DNA of 64,000 nucleotides from Ricinus communis (GCF_019578655.1 NC_063265.1:6048501-6112500); one strand, 5' to 3'. Counted from the stretch's first letter, positions 36,251 through 50,120 are shown. The notes: generated from the letters alone by a model not told the origin. Made by a program: numbers and translations.

Positions 36251-38869
36251 TGGTTGCTGCAAGAATGATAACCAAATCTCATTCAGCAGTATCTTGCAAG
36301 CAATGGATTATACTATAACATGTCAATACTCAAAACACCTCGCAAAACCACTGCCGGAAGACGTGCAGTATCTTGAAATATCGTTGCGTTGGTCTTAAGA
36401 TCCTGAATTCCTTTTCACATCGACAATGTTTCCTTCTGCACAGTTAAAACAATCCTCCAGTTAGTTCTTAATTTCGAAGTAATTGAGAGTTGAAACAATC
36501 TTCGAGTGCAGTTGCATTCAGGATTAGAAAAAAAGAAGAAAAGGAAAACCCTCAAAAGAAGATAGTAACTTCATGAAAGAATACTGAAAATTAACCTGAC
36601 AATTTCTGAATTAAATAAATACGTCATACATTTTATTAAAGGTGGAAATTTTACTCCATAAGTCTATATTCGTACGCTTATTTATAATTCTTTTTAAGTT
36701 CAAGTGACGCAATTATTCTTACTTTAACTCTATAAATACACTCTGAAACTGAAAAAATTTAATTCCTTTTGAACTATTAATAAATCAAATATAATTCATG
36801 AATTTTTAGAAATTTATACACAGCTAATTTCAATTTGATTAAAAAATTAAAATTAGCTTAAAATAGAATTCTTCAAATATGGCAAATTTAGATACTGTTT
36901 ATGCACGGTTAAAACTTGGAAAAGAGTGCATATTTGCTCTTAATTTGATGCGTTAAATTATTTTTAAACACAATTAAATATTTAAATTTAGCAAAATTTA
37001 TATTTTATGTTCTTCTATATGTCAGAAGAGTTAATATCGTTGTTTAAAGTATTAGGTCCATTAAACTAAAAATAAAATCTATAATATTTTTCAATTAATT
37101 AAATTTAACTTTAATAAAATTCTCACATCTCCTTCGCCTGGTGATTTCTAAACTGCAGTATTTTTATAGTGTGCTTTTGGTGCAAGATATTGAGGACGTG
37201 GAAATCATTTATTTTCCAAAAATTTGACAAGAATTGTATACTTGGACATGGCATAAACTATAAATCAACTTAAAAATAAGAAGAAGAAGAGAAAGAGAAA
37301 GAGATAAGCTTTTATTAATATTAAAATCTTTTAATTAATTAAAAAATAATATAAATTTTATTTTCAATTTAATGGATTGAATATTGGCCATATCAGCTTA
37401 CAATAACAGTATTAACTCTTCTGTTATATAAAGGTATCAGCTACAAGTTTTATTAAGTTTAAATGTTCAATTGATTAATATTTAAATATTAATTAGATTA
37501 AATTAAAAATTAAATATTAAAATGACTAAATAAATAAAATTTAAACTTCTAAATTTGAATAATAATCTGCAAAAAGATTTGAAAACTATAAAGAATGTTA
37601 AAAGGGAGAGGTTGGAGCTTTGAAGTTGCGGCCCTCCTCCTCCATTCACGTATTTTTTTCGGTGAGTCATCAATACCCCCATGATTAATTTAGCTTGGTG
37701 GAAGTTATGATGGTTAAGGAGAGAAGTGAGAAAGAAGAAAGGCAATATATTTATATTTTACTTAATTATATACTTATGTTGTAGTATACATTTTTATTAT
37801 TAGAATAATTAAAAAGGGCTATTAAAAAAATTAATCAGTATAAATATTAAATCTCAAATCTCAATTTATCTAAATACAAATACATATATTTCACATTCAT
37901 TCTATTAGGATTAGATAGTCGAAATTATCTCTCATCCTGGTCTAATCAAGTAATTTAAGAGTGTGTTTGGTTTGGATATTTAATGAAGCAGATAGATAAT
38001 TCTCACTAGCTGATTTAGTTACAATCAACTGCTCAGCTCTATTTTAGAGTTTTTTTATATTAGTTGATAACTGATTTAATCATTTATTTATTTATTAGGA
38101 CTCTATTATCCTTAATAAAATTTACTATTAAAATTACTTTAAATTGATCTTATATAATTAAATTTTGATATTTCATAATAAAAAATTATTATTTTAAAAT
38201 TATTTTTAATAGTTAAATAATTATAATATTTATAATTATAGGATTTGAAATTAAAATTTTTATTAATAGAATTTAAATTTAAATTTATATTTTTAAAATA
38301 ACTTATATATTTTTAATAATAAATAAAATTAAACTAAAATAATTAACTAGAATATTTTTAATTATTATAAATTATTTTTATTAAATTTTACCATAAAATA
38401 TAATATAATAAAATAAAAAATTTATTTAACTATAAATTATATTATCAATAGTCATTTAATATACTATCAGTAACTGTTAATAAAATCTTACTAAACTTGC
38501 TTCTGCTAATTGGTAAAGTTTTCAAATCTTTTTCCCTATTCAATTAAGGGAAAAGTATGGTTATCTAGTTTTCTTGATTTTTATCTTAGGTTTTGCCACT
38601 TCAACACCCTATAAATTTCTAATACTTGAAAATCACGTAAAAGATATCATTTAGAAAGAGATGTGACATTAATATAATGTTGATAAATTAGTTATTATTG
38701 AAAGTAAATATTATATTAAAGTTATATATTATTCTCTAAGTTATTTACTATTAAGATACTTCTACAAGTATTATTAATTTATTTTTTAGAATTACTATTT
38801 ATTCTTAATAAAAATAAAAATATATATTATCTAAATAATGAGACAAAAAAATACTAAAAATTATAACTG

Positions 38870-38916
<47 letters not shown>

Positions 38917-39250
38917 TTAAATTGATAGATAATTTAATAAATATTTATTAATTTTAAATAATTAAATATATTTTAATAATTTAATTTTAAAATGTAAAAA
39001 AATTTATATATATATTATTTATTTATTACGGTATATATGGTATAGACAGGAATTCCTTAAGAACAAAACTGATTGCATATTTATAGCAAAAAAAAAAAAC
39101 ACAAAAACAAATATACGTCTTCCGATTTCCCCTTCTTGAAACCCTAAGCTTGGGCACTACTGAGGAAGAATATAAAACGAGAGAAAAAGAGTCCATATCT
39201 AACCTTACTCTCCATTAAATTCTACTCACTGTGAAGTAGTTTTTTTCTTT
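36251..39250. other. intergenic AT-rich spacer
   Basis: No supported gene. It has a possible hAT-type MITE near 37960-38520 (GTGTTTGGTTTGG at the left, a diverged complement at the right) and an (AT)n tract at 38873-38911. The leftover frame at 37503-37745 shows no family. Confidence 0.55.
38873..38911. repeat. (AT)n microsatellite
   Basis: About 19 consecutive AT units in the spacer between the convergent ESP4 and phosphatase genes. Confidence 0.95.
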
Positions 39251-39870
39251 TTCTTTTTTCGCTTATAAAGGCGAATGCATTTTACTACAGCGAAAACAAA
39301 TAATCATCAAATTCTGGCCAGGCTTCACAATTTATCATTCTAAACGTTATCCCTGCAACTTGATCAAATCTGGTACAGCTTTTCAAATTAACTTCTGTTC
39401 TTTTTAAGAAGCTACTATCTGAAAACCATGATTTGGAGAAAGTTAGGAATTCTAACTTTTGCTCCAATTATAGTTTTTGGGTGATTAGATCGTTCGTGCA
39501 GTAATACGGCAACACTTTTACTGCTGAAATTAATTATTTCTAATGCTTTTACAGTGCCAACTAAATGCTATTTCTATCAAACGCCATACAAAGAAGGCAT
39601 TGCAGAACCTCCAAATTCATCAGTACTGGTGGCAGTGTCAGCAGTGCGCCTAATTACAAAAGAATAAAGCTGATTCAAGTCATAATAATTAAACCTTTGC
39701 GACCTTATGCATTATAGAAATATTCCAGTCGTTGGTTTCCAAGCAGAGACGCACAACAAATGGAGGTACGCAGTGGCAAAATGTTACCGTGGAAACATAT
39801 ATCTTCTCTGGCGGCCGGACAATAATCACTAATATCTCAAAACTAAAAAAAAAAATGGACTTGCTTATTC

Positions 39871-42800
39871 CTACATAACCAAAGAAGAAGCAGGAATTCC
39901 ATTCATTTGAAACCATTCAGGCATGTGGAACATTTCCAAAAGTACAGGCCTAACATCCTTTTGCAGGGAGAGGTGCTTGAGGAGCGGAAGGAGGACATCC
40001 AAAAGCTGCAGAGGCCGATTAAGAAAATGAATTAAAAATGTCATTTTCTGCATTAACAATGGGAGTAACTTCCTACCTGATTATCATATGGTTGTCCAGC
40101 AGAGAAAGGCATACACGGTATTCCATTCAGTGGTTGGAGCAAGAAACTGAATGGGTTGTCATCGACAATTACAATTCGACAAAGATCTTTTGACAAACAA
40201 GACAAATCCTTCATGTGTTCTCTATATTCCCTGTGATTTACACAATCAAACAGGTTACTAAGAGTTACTGGTAAGGTCTCATTTGCATTTTAGAATCCAG
40301 TAGAATGATATAACTGAATAAAAGGAAAATTATTTGCTACCAATCACAAAGATACTTGAGCAAACCATGTTACACTAAATATTCCATTTGTTCAGCAGAC
40401 AATTAAAATTACAACCTTGCTAGTGTAAAATGAGTGTCTCTTTTAATTATAGCCATGGATGAAAACTAATTCTTATAAAACAAATTGTCTCAATGACAAT
40501 GGTAAGCCCTAAAAACTTTAACCGATGCAATGAATTAAGCAAGTGGCAACAATAGTACCCTACGGAGGCAACGTAATAGTAACACCTCAGAAATATCCTC
40601 ATCAGTCACCTGGTTTTAACATTATGAAGTAAATTAATTAATTAAAAGGTAATCTATTTTGTTCGTGAGCAACAAAACATCATAGATATTTTTTTTAATA
40701 TTTAATGCTCTTCCACTTTTAATTTCTAAAACCATTATCAAAAAATATACTTTTTATATTTTAACCGCTAAAAAGAGCTGCTCAATAATGAGTGCATTGA
40801 AGGAGGATAATGATATAAATATTCATTGAGTTTTGCACTTAATCTCATTTTTTCTCATAAATTTTTTTAGTTTATTTTGTTTTAATCATTTAACTTTAAT
40901 TTTATTTTAAATTAGTAACTTGAAAAATAAAAAATTGACATACGACGAAAATAACCAATAAGAAAAGAATAATTAAGAATTAAAAATATGACATATCGAT
41001 TTTTTATTAGCAAAAAATAACTAAAATGCAGCTAAAATTAAAATTGAATAATTAAAATAAATCAAATTAAGATTTTTTTTTATTTAAGAAAAAGACATAA
41101 GAAAGAAGATAAAATAAAAATAATAAAGTTGAAAGAGAAATTTTGGTGTTGTGAAATATATTGACTTACTAATCTAAAATTTATTTGAAAATTTGACATA
41201 GTTTAGCTATAATTAATTTCACACAAATTAATTATATATAATACTAAATTAATTTTCACTCCATTTAAAGCATATAAATTTTAAATTTAAAAATTAATTT
41301 TATAAATTTTATGAATTTCAACCAAATATCATGTAAATGGAAATTGTATACGATAGGGCAATCTTAAGACGAACAATTCTAATGAAACACGGCCATAAAT
41401 ATTAGAGCAGATAACTTGTCAAGTTCTCAGGAAAGAGCTAAACACCTGAGCATGCAAATTCCAATTTGCACCATTCAAGCTAACTAGATACTTGAAAATC
41501 TGTCAGCATTCTAAAAACCTTCCTTCATATTAAATACTTTTAAGATTTTCCATATTAAAGAGAATATAAATTCTGTTCAAAAGGTAATTATAAAAAAATA
41601 AGCAGAGTTTACGTGCTGATGGTCGAAGGCCGATAAAGACGTAGGCTAAATCGGTTCTCCGTATCTATCCTGTCAACAATTGGTCTAGCATAACCTGTAT
41701 GGTGTTCAAAGAAATCAAAATAAAAGACAGAAAAAAATGGAGAAAATCTGTAGTGAGGATCATGAAGGAATGCTATAAATTTTACCTTCAAGACCAGCCG
41801 TAAACAAAACAAGATCAGCAAATTCACTAATCTGTTTTAAGAACTCTCGTAAACCAGGTCGTTCAAACACAGTCACATAATTAATCTTTGTCTTCCCTTC
41901 ACATTCCTTCAATATGGAGATATCAGGTTAAACATCTTTATAGACACTAATTAACTGAAAGGCAAATGTCAGAGAGAAAGAGAAACACCTTGTCAGAAGT
42001 GATACATTCCAACTCGAACCACTTCAACCCAGCTTGTATTGCTCGAGTGTGAATACTCGCAGGCAAGCTACATGTTTCGTATGCACAAACAAGTGTTCCA
42101 TCCAAGTCGAGTACAACCTACACGTTGATATTACAAAAGAAAATGTACTTGCTAAGAGCTTTTTGCTCTACCAAGAGATAAATAATCAAACCCATAAATT
42201 TAATGCAATCTAAGAAAATACTGGCACCTCTCTTCCCATAACAAGCTTACTGAACCTGTTCAAAACTCGGGCCAGGACTAGTTCTAGCTGAGCTCATCGC
42301 AATCGGTCCATAAAGTGCTAAGATTTTGATGAAGTTTAGTTAGCCTTTAAAAATATATGTACTTTATGATAATTTTTTTGGATGGACTGAACTAATTAAA
42401 TCTGGTCTAAATAATAGAGCAGGGCTCAAATGAACCTAAAATAAAAATTATGTATACAAATCTAAAAAAATTTGAAAGCATAGGGGCGATTTAAAACTTT
42501 CTAAGAAAATCAAAAGTTATTTATAAATTTCAACATAAATTTCAAGTGTCTAATAATTTGAAGAACAAAAATAAAAGAATAAATAATAATATATTGGTCT
42601 ACTTACCAATTAAATCATAAAGCTTATATTTTTTAATAATTTTATTTAATTATTTTAACAATTTAAATTAAATATTTATTTTTTATTTTATTTAAAAAAA
42701 TATTTTTTGATAACAATTTTTATAATCTTACATTGAGAAAAACGATGTTTGTAGATTCTTTGTGCTTGTTAAAAGAAAAAATTTAAAAATCAATAAAAAG

Positions 42801-43548
42801 GTTAATACAATTAGATGCAAGAAAGAATACATATTTGTAAAATATTTAATAGTTATATTGTTAAACTTATAATAAATCATTTGTTGATTTTTTCTTAAGT
42901 AAATAAATTTGACTTGTCATATCATGTTTTTTACCATGGAATTGTAAAAAAATATTTCTTAAAATTATTTTTAAAAATAAATTTAAAATGTAGGTCTTCA
43001 TTTTTAATTAAATAATAATTATTAAAAAATATAAAATTCATTATTTAATGAGTGATTTGTTATTTTTCCATTTCATTATTAAAAGAAGAAGAAACTGCAT
43101 TATTTCACCAATTAATGAGAGAAAGCAAATAAATAAATATCCTTTTCAACTGATGATCATAATACAGAACCCATTAAATATAACCAAATTTTCACTTAAA
43201 AGGCACAAAAATGTAGAAATCTACCAAATTTTCCGATAAGAACTTCAAAGAAAGATAAACGACACTTACTGTGAGCTTTTCTGCGGTGTGACCGAATCCA
43301 TCATCATCAGCATCACTGACCTCAGGGGAGACACTAATTTGCTGTGGCGTCTGATGCAAAGGAATTTCAGCAAGAGGCAAAGGCTTAGAAGAAGAAGAAG
43401 AAGAAGAAGAAGAAGAAGCAGAATATCTAAAACCAACATAAGAAAGTAACATTTGAGCCATTGAAGGTATGCCTCTAATGCTCTGAAGAATCAAACGCAA
43501 TAAAAACCCAAACCAATTCACCATTCCTTTCCATACTTGAACTAACAT
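39871..43548 (-). CDS. FCP1/SCP-like HAD-family protein phosphatase
   Basis: Six exons on the minus strand, 43270-43548, 41989-42117, 41786-41906, 41613-41694, 40077-40230 and 39871-40005, give 299 residues. A short hydrophobic stretch near residues 12-25 may anchor the protein, and a run of ten Ser follows at about 45-55. The FCP1-homology domain starts with the nucleophile motif VVLDLDGTLV (Asp97, Asp99) and continues with FERPGL, LVLFTAGLEGYA and IVIVDDNPFSF (Asp227, Asp228). All catalytic Asp are present. Relatives such as Arabidopsis At3g55960 are uncharacterised CTD small-phosphatase-like proteins, so a phosphoprotein substrate is likely but the target is unknown. The motif has Gly where many SCPs have Glu (DLDET), a plain HAD variant. 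It converges on ESP4; a partial copy of its tail lies at 35370-36250. Confidence 0.9.
43388..43418 (-). repeat. GAA/TTC triplet repeat encoding poly-Ser
   Basis: A run of about ten GAA triplets (plus strand) in exon 1 of the phosphatase gene is read as Ser on the minus strand. Confidence 0.95.
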
Positions 43549-45130
43549 TGAAATACAAACTTCACGTTGTTGGGAAATTAGAGTCGTACTCGATTCTTCA
43601 ATTTTTCTTTGTTCTGGGTTTCACTTATTATAACATCATTAAAAATGATCAATTTCTGGCACAAGCGAATAAGAGTTACAACAGAAAGATAGAAAAAAAA
43701 AAAAAAAAAAAGGCAAGAGGTTGCAAAAGGAATATTGAGAAATGGGTTTGTTTAGTTTAAAAGAGAAACATTTTGCTTTCAGTTTGGGAAATTGAAGGAA
43801 TCATATCATAGAGTTTTGGAGGTAATGAGTAGGATTTCTTTGATACCTCTAATTTTAAGTTTGTTTTGGCATCTTTCTTTTTCATTTTCTTTCTACACAA
43901 GGATGAATACTTATCTCTCTTATTTCTTCTCATCTTAAAACTTTAATACCTCTCATTTAAAGGCTAAATTAAACAGTCACTCAAAATTTGATTTTTATAC
44001 ACTTATATCTCTTTGTTATATTTTATATTCTCAAATTAATTAAATAATAACTCTAATACTAAATAATAGTGCATAATTAATATGTTAACTAATAAATTAT
44101 GTTTTTAACTAAATTATAATTCTTAATTTTAAGAAGTAATATATGAATTTTTTAATTTTAATATTAGTTATATAAATATACATATCATATTATTAAAAGT
44201 TTACTAATAATATTTCATCATCTTATACCACATACTGTGAATTGTATCTTATATTGAATTGTTATTATATGTATTCAATTCAGTATTAGTTAAATTTTTT
44301 ATATACATTCTTCTAAAAAAAGTTAATTTTAAATATGACAAAGATATTTATAACTAAAATAATAGTAATAATTACATATCACACATACAAGCAATTTACA
44401 ATAAAAACAAATTTACTTGTAAATAATAATATAGCAATATAATAAAATAAATAACTAATAATAATAATAATTAGTTTTTTAAGGGGTCAATAATAATTAG
44501 TTTTCGATAGTTATAATGCTAATTATATTAATATTGTATTTGGTTGAGCTTCATAAAGTTTATTTATTAATTTAAAACTTATTACAAATGAAATGAAAAT
44601 TTAGATTTTTATATAATCAAATTTGTGTAGAATTGGTTGTCAAACTAAATTTTAATAAAATAGATATATTTTTTTAAATGGATTTCACATTAACAAATTA
44701 ATATATTTTATAACATTAAAATATTTCTTTCATTTTTATTTTACTTTCTCTTGTATGTTTTCTTTCTAAATAAAATTAAATTTTTAATAAATTTTAACTA
44801 AATACAATATTAAATAATATTTTAAAATATAGAATATATTTTTAATGGTAAATAAGGTAAAAAGCGGAAAGAAATTTTGAAATTTTGAAATAGATTTAAT
44901 ATTTATTTTAATACAATTAAATTCTAAATTTCTAAAATTTTAATTAAATTCAAAAAGTTTCACCTCCACTCCTAGCTATGGCGCTTGGCACTGTCTTTCC
45001 AGTTGAGTTGATGACTGATATTTTTGAAATCAATTCATTTTATCATAGTTATTCAGTATTAAAATGCCTATTGAATCACTAAAATCAAAGTCTTAAATTG
45101 ATAATTTCTTTTCGCCATTTGCATTATAAA

Positions 45131-45466
45131 CAAGCATTGTTTTAAAATTGGATCGGACTGACTGGTTCAATCAGAAAGCAGTAATTATTTCAGTCTAATT
45201 TATCTAAAAAATAGGATTTATAATTGAATCATATTAAATCGATAAAACAGAGTAAAACTGATTAGATAGGCTTCTTTTATTTATATATTTCATATTTATT
45301 ATTTAATAATAAAATATAATTTTAGTGTCTAAATTTTATTAAGTGCAACTATTAAAAAATAATAATTTATTGTAATTATCATTTTAAAAATATAATAATT
45401 TTTTATTAAATTAATCTAATCAGAAATTCAATGAAACTAATCAATCTAGTAAAGAACATTTTGAGC
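45131..45466. mobile_element. MITE-like element
   Basis: The left end (TTTTAAAATTGGATCGGACT, then GGTTCAATCAGAAA) and the complement of the right end (TTACTAGATTGATTAG, then CATTGAATTTCTGA) form diverged terminal inverted repeats of about 45 bp around an AT-rich core. The left-end phrase resembles a repeat common in dicot genomes. No clear target duplication was seen. Confidence 0.4.
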
Positions 45467-45721
45467 GGTTGGCTTTCGGAATAGATTTGTGAAATACTTC
45501 TAACATGCATTACGTCTTTCCATTAGATTTGCCTGCCACCACTTTAAGGATGCCAGGATCAGAAATGATAGTTGCAAGTTTCAACAATGAATTTTGTGTT
45601 TAATTGCACCATTTTGAAAAGGTTTAGGGTTTAATGTGCCAAACTAAAGCACGGGGTTTTATTTACTTTTTCCCAATACGCTCAAGGGTTTTTTTGGGCC
45701 TTTTGCCATTAAATAATCTAA

Positions 45722-45731
45722 AGAATATTCT
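45722..45731. promoter_or_regulatory. heat-shock-element-like palindrome upstream of DnaJ
   Basis: AGAATATTCT (two inverted nGAAn modules) sits about 175 bp before the DnaJ ATG. A third module was not found, so it is a minimal site; relevance is inferred from the gene's HSP40 identity. Confidence 0.35.
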
Positions 45732-45905
45732 TTATTATTAAAAACTCAGCCCATTAAGAGGAAGGACCCGACCCGCTAAAAAGAAAACATGAAAGCAATC
45801 CATATATAAAAAAAGGAACAGTGGAAGTTTGCTGCCGGAGCGAAACTCAAGATACACGAGACGGCACGACGGTGAAAAAGAAGAAGAAGAAGAGAACCGG
45901 GAGGA

Positions 45906-48900
45906 ATGGGAGTGGATTACTATAAAATATTACAGGTAGACCGTAATGCTAAAGATGATGAATTGAAGAAAGCATATCGAAAACTGGCAATGAAATGGCA
46001 TCCAGATAAGAACCCTAATAACAAGAAAGATGCTGAAGCCAAGTTCAAGCAAATCTCTGAAGCTTACGATGTAATCATTATTAATTTTCATTCTTAATTC
46101 TCTTTATTTTACTTCTCAAATACAAAACCCAGAAAAATAGATGTAAAAAGATTGCATCTTTTTTATTTCTATATTTTTACTTCCTTGAAACCCAGAAACT
46201 GATTGAAATTAAGAGTGATATTATTTTTTTATTTTTATCAATTGCACGAATTCTGTTTCATTACTTCTCAGAAGAAGATAGAATATAAAATTACGTTATT
46301 CTTACGTTTTGTATATGGTGTTTTCTTTTTCTCTTTGTCAACTGCAGCAATTTATTTATTTTCCTCCTAAAAATGCAGAAAAGGTTAAATAAAGATGGCA
46401 TTTTTTAATGATTTGTTGATGGTTTCCTTTTGTTCTCAATCAATTGGAGTAATGCTCTTTCTTTACTTCTCAAAAAGCCAGATAAAATTGAAATAAAAGG
46501 TTGCATTTTTATCATACATATATATGTTCTTTATCGGTTACATCAATTCGCAATCTTCACTTGTCAAAAACCATTGAGAGAAAATTGAACTTTTATTGTT
46601 TGTATATTTATCTTCGTCTTTATAAATTGCAGGTTTTGAGCGATCCCCAAAAGCGGGCTGTTTATGATCATTATGGAGAGGAGGGATTGAAGGGGCAGAT
46701 GCCACCACCTGGTGGTGCCAGCGGATTTGGACATGATGGTGGTTCCACAACTTTCCAGTTTAATCCCCGGAGCGCAGATGATATATTCTCTGAGATTTTT
46801 GGGTTTTCAAGTCCGTTTGGAGGGATGGGTGATATGGGTGGCTCAAGGGCCAGCACTTCCAACTTTCCGAGGGGTATGTTTGGGGATGATATCTTTTCTT
46901 CATTTAGGACTGCAGCTGGAGAGAGCTCTGGGCCCCCTCGAAAAGGGGCTCCAATAGAACGGACATTGTTGTGTAGTTTGGAGGACCTGTATAAAGGAAT
47001 TACTAAGAAGATGAAGATTTCCAGAGATGTAATTGATTCTAGTGGGTAAGCTTTTTTTCTTTTTTCTTTTTTTTTTTCCCCCTCTTTTAACGTTATTTCT
47101 TTCTTTTCCTTGACCATTACTGGCATTAGATATAGTGAGATATTCTTTTAAAAGAAATTAACTCTATTAGCTAAGCACTTAGTGAGGAGAAATTAACTAA
47201 ATAAGCTTTGAAATATGTTCTTGAAGTGTGCCCTCGTCGTGCAAGATTATTCTATTTCATTAAGTCCTGTGATTTGTTGGTTGGACCATATGTCTTTTGT
47301 TGTTTTAATTCACTGGACCATATTTCTTTTTGCATAGAATGAGGTAAGTTTGTATGATGATCTATTATAGCCTTTAGGCTTTGCAGTTCACAGAACAACC
47401 ATGTCTTTTATCCCAATTTCACATTACGTAAATGAAAACTGAGTGAAGTTTCTAATTTAAAGATAATAGCAGTCTGATTGATGTGCTTTGCCTATAGAGA
47501 TTCTATAGTGTAAATGTAATGAAAGACCTTTTTGGGTCAATAGTAGGACTTTACTGATTACTAACTATAATTGAAATCTCAAGTCATTATTTTTAGTTCC
47601 TTGTATGATTTATCTCATCAATCTCAATTGTTTAATGAATACTTGCTATACTTGTAGGAATTAAAACTGAACTTGGATAGATATTGTATTGTATGTAATG
47701 ATGTTTTTTGAGTTTGAGTAGCCTCTTTGGAGATTTAGTGAAGTTTGGATGAGTGATAGTTGACATATTAGCAAATCCTTAGATATCCTTGAGCAGAAAA
47801 TCTGGAATAGAATCTTTTCTTTTCTGATTCCATATGCGAATAGTGGTTTGAAATGAACATGAGATGTGCAGAAAGGTTGTGTAGGTTTGACTTTCCCTGG
47901 TGCTAATCGCAGAAGAGTTCATGTCGTCATTATATATGTATACTTTATATCAGTTATTGTTCCATTAAGCAATCTAGCAGCAGATGGGCCATTTCTCTTA
48001 TATTTTTGGAAGTTAACAGGCGGCTGCCCCTTCTCCTTCTCACAAAGTTCCCAAACTTTGTTAAGGTGTCTATAAATTGATGTTCTCTTGTTTCTACTAC
48101 CCTCAGTTGGCTGAGGGTATGAATGTGAACTTCCCCACCTTTTTTTTGGTAGGAAACAGAAAGAAGATATTATTAGCAACAATAAAGAAAACAAGTGAAT
48201 ATAACTGAACACATTGATAGTTTTGTTAGGATTATTTCACATGGATTCTCAGTATTATTTATTTATTTGGTCATGGTTTGGCAGCTAGACAGGTTGAGGG
48301 CTTTTAACAAGAACCCTCATTTGTACATATGAAAGTATCGTAGTTGTCATCCCCAATAGGTTTAATGGGTTTGGAGTTCAATGAAAGTCATCAGAGATGT
48401 AATGGATGCATCTAGTTTGATTTTTGGACATGTTGCAGAATTAGAGTTTTTCTTTTTCTTTCTTTCTTTTGGGTTATGGGAGAAGGTTATTATTGTTGTG
48501 TCAATTGAGCTGATCTTAATTGGCGAATTTGGGGATGCAGGAGGTTTTATCATCTAATACACCTTACTCAGATTTTTAAGCAAGTGGATATGGAAATATG
48601 TGCTGATAGTATGAATTATTTGTGGCAAGGCTAGTGTTCTATGTTTATAATATAGTATGAAAATGCTGGGATATTTTTTCTTGTTTTTTGGGTCATCAGA
48701 AATATCTTCTCTTAGAATCTACATTGTGATCAAATCATGTTGGCTTCTTTATTTCAATTCTGCGCGCTTCCTGGGTTTTTATTATCTGATGAAAGTTGGT
48801 GAAATACTACTTTCTAATAAGCAATGGAATGATTACTAAGGTCTCCGGGGGAATGTCTAATATGAAACCTTTTCCTGGTCCTAGTTGGCACAGCATAACA

Positions 48901-50120
48901 GCACACAGTCGAAGCTTTTATTAGTAAACCATGAGGATAAAGCACATTTCTTTATTTAAACTTTCCTTAGTAATTCACAAGGATAGTTTTTCTTCGAGAT
49001 TACACGTCCTATTTGTAGGTTCTGTAGTTGCTTAAAAATTAGGAAAAGAAAAAAAGGACAATTCTTATAGGACTCTGATTGTTTGGTTGAGTATGCTCCA
49101 AGGTGTAATATTGTGATGCCTTTCTTGAATTCAACCATTCGCATTGGTACTGATTTTGACTTTTCTTCCAATTACACCTATTTCTCTCCTTTCAGATGTT
49201 TCCCATTGTCAAGAGACTCTCATCTGCCAGATATTGTTAGCCTCTTTATGTATTTATACTTTTTTTTTTTCTCACTTCTTTGTTCTATGTGTTGGGTATG
49301 ACTCGGATTTAACTTCTTTCAAATGAGATAGGGTTCATAATTCAATGGACCTCTTGTAGAATCTAGTGCTTATGCTGTTGGCTTTTCTCTGTCTCTGCTG
49401 AGTAAAAGAATGGAGTGCATGAACGGATTTGTACTCTACTTTGAGGAATTGATGTTACTTTAATTTGTTCATGTTTTACAGTATTTAAGTATAATCTACT
49501 TTCTCTCTTTTGCTCATACTGCCAATGGAAATAAACAAACTTGCATGCCACAGGATAGCATAATAGAATAACAAGGTACATCGGAACAGATAGACGAGTA
49601 GACCAGAGGTTTGCTATCGACAATTCTTGTTTGTTTCTGTTATGAGCTTTATTGATTCCCCTCTCTCTCCTTGTTTAGGAGACCAACCACTGTGGAAGAA
49701 ATTCTTACAATTGAGATCAAGCCGGGTTGGAAGAAAGGTACGAAAATCACTTTCCCAGAGAAGGGAAACGAACAACGAGGTGTTATACCATCTGACTTAG
49801 TCTTCATCATTGATGAGAAGCCTCATGGCGTCTTCAAGAGGGATGGAAATGATCTTATAGTTACTCAGAAGATCTCTCTTGTAGAAGCTCTAACAGGTTA
49901 CACAGTGCAGGTGACAACAGTTGATGGCCGGAATCTGACCATCCCTATTTCTTCTATCATCACTCCCACATATGAAGAAGTTGTTAAAGGGGAAGGCATG
50001 CCTATTCCCAAGGAGCCCTCAAAAAGAGGGAACTTAAGGATTAAGTTTAGCATAAAATTCCCTAGCAAGCTCACTGTGGAGCAGAAAACTGGGATCAAGC
50101 GGTTAATATCACCTTCATAA
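45906..50120 (+). CDS. type II (DnaJB-like) HSP40 co-chaperone
   Basis: Three exons, 45906-46070, 46633-47045 and 49679-50120, give 339 residues. The J-domain occupies residues 1 to about 66 with the Hsp70-activating HPD tripeptide at 32-34 (WHPDKNP). A Gly/Phe-rich linker follows (about 75-165), then two C-terminal substrate-binding domains ([30 protein letters not shown]). There is no Cys-rich zinc finger, so this is class B/II, likely cytosolic. It stimulates Hsp70 ATPase and delivers clients. The Arabidopsis counterpart I recall is AT5G01390, which is next to ESP4. Intron 2 is long (2.6 kb) and empty of recognisable elements. The end of exon 3 and the early UTR are tandemly duplicated downstream. 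Confidence 0.95.
47046..49678 (+). other. DnaJ intron 2
   Basis: A 2,633-bp intron. T-rich, with no transposon termini or additional exons that I can support. Short open frames inside are random. Confidence 0.6.

Larger units (their letters stand above)
43549..45905. other. divergent intergenic region phosphatase / DnaJ
   Basis: It holds both promoters. A poly-A run lies at about 43693-43711. The middle (43980-45130) is very AT-rich with no supported gene. A MITE-like element lies at 45131-45466 and a heat-shock-element-like site at 45722-45731. Confidence 0.55.

Noticed and set aside
46671..47126. 151-codon minus-strand open frame opposite DnaJ exon 2
   Set aside because: Shadow of the Gly/Pro-rich plus-strand exon, with no independent signal.
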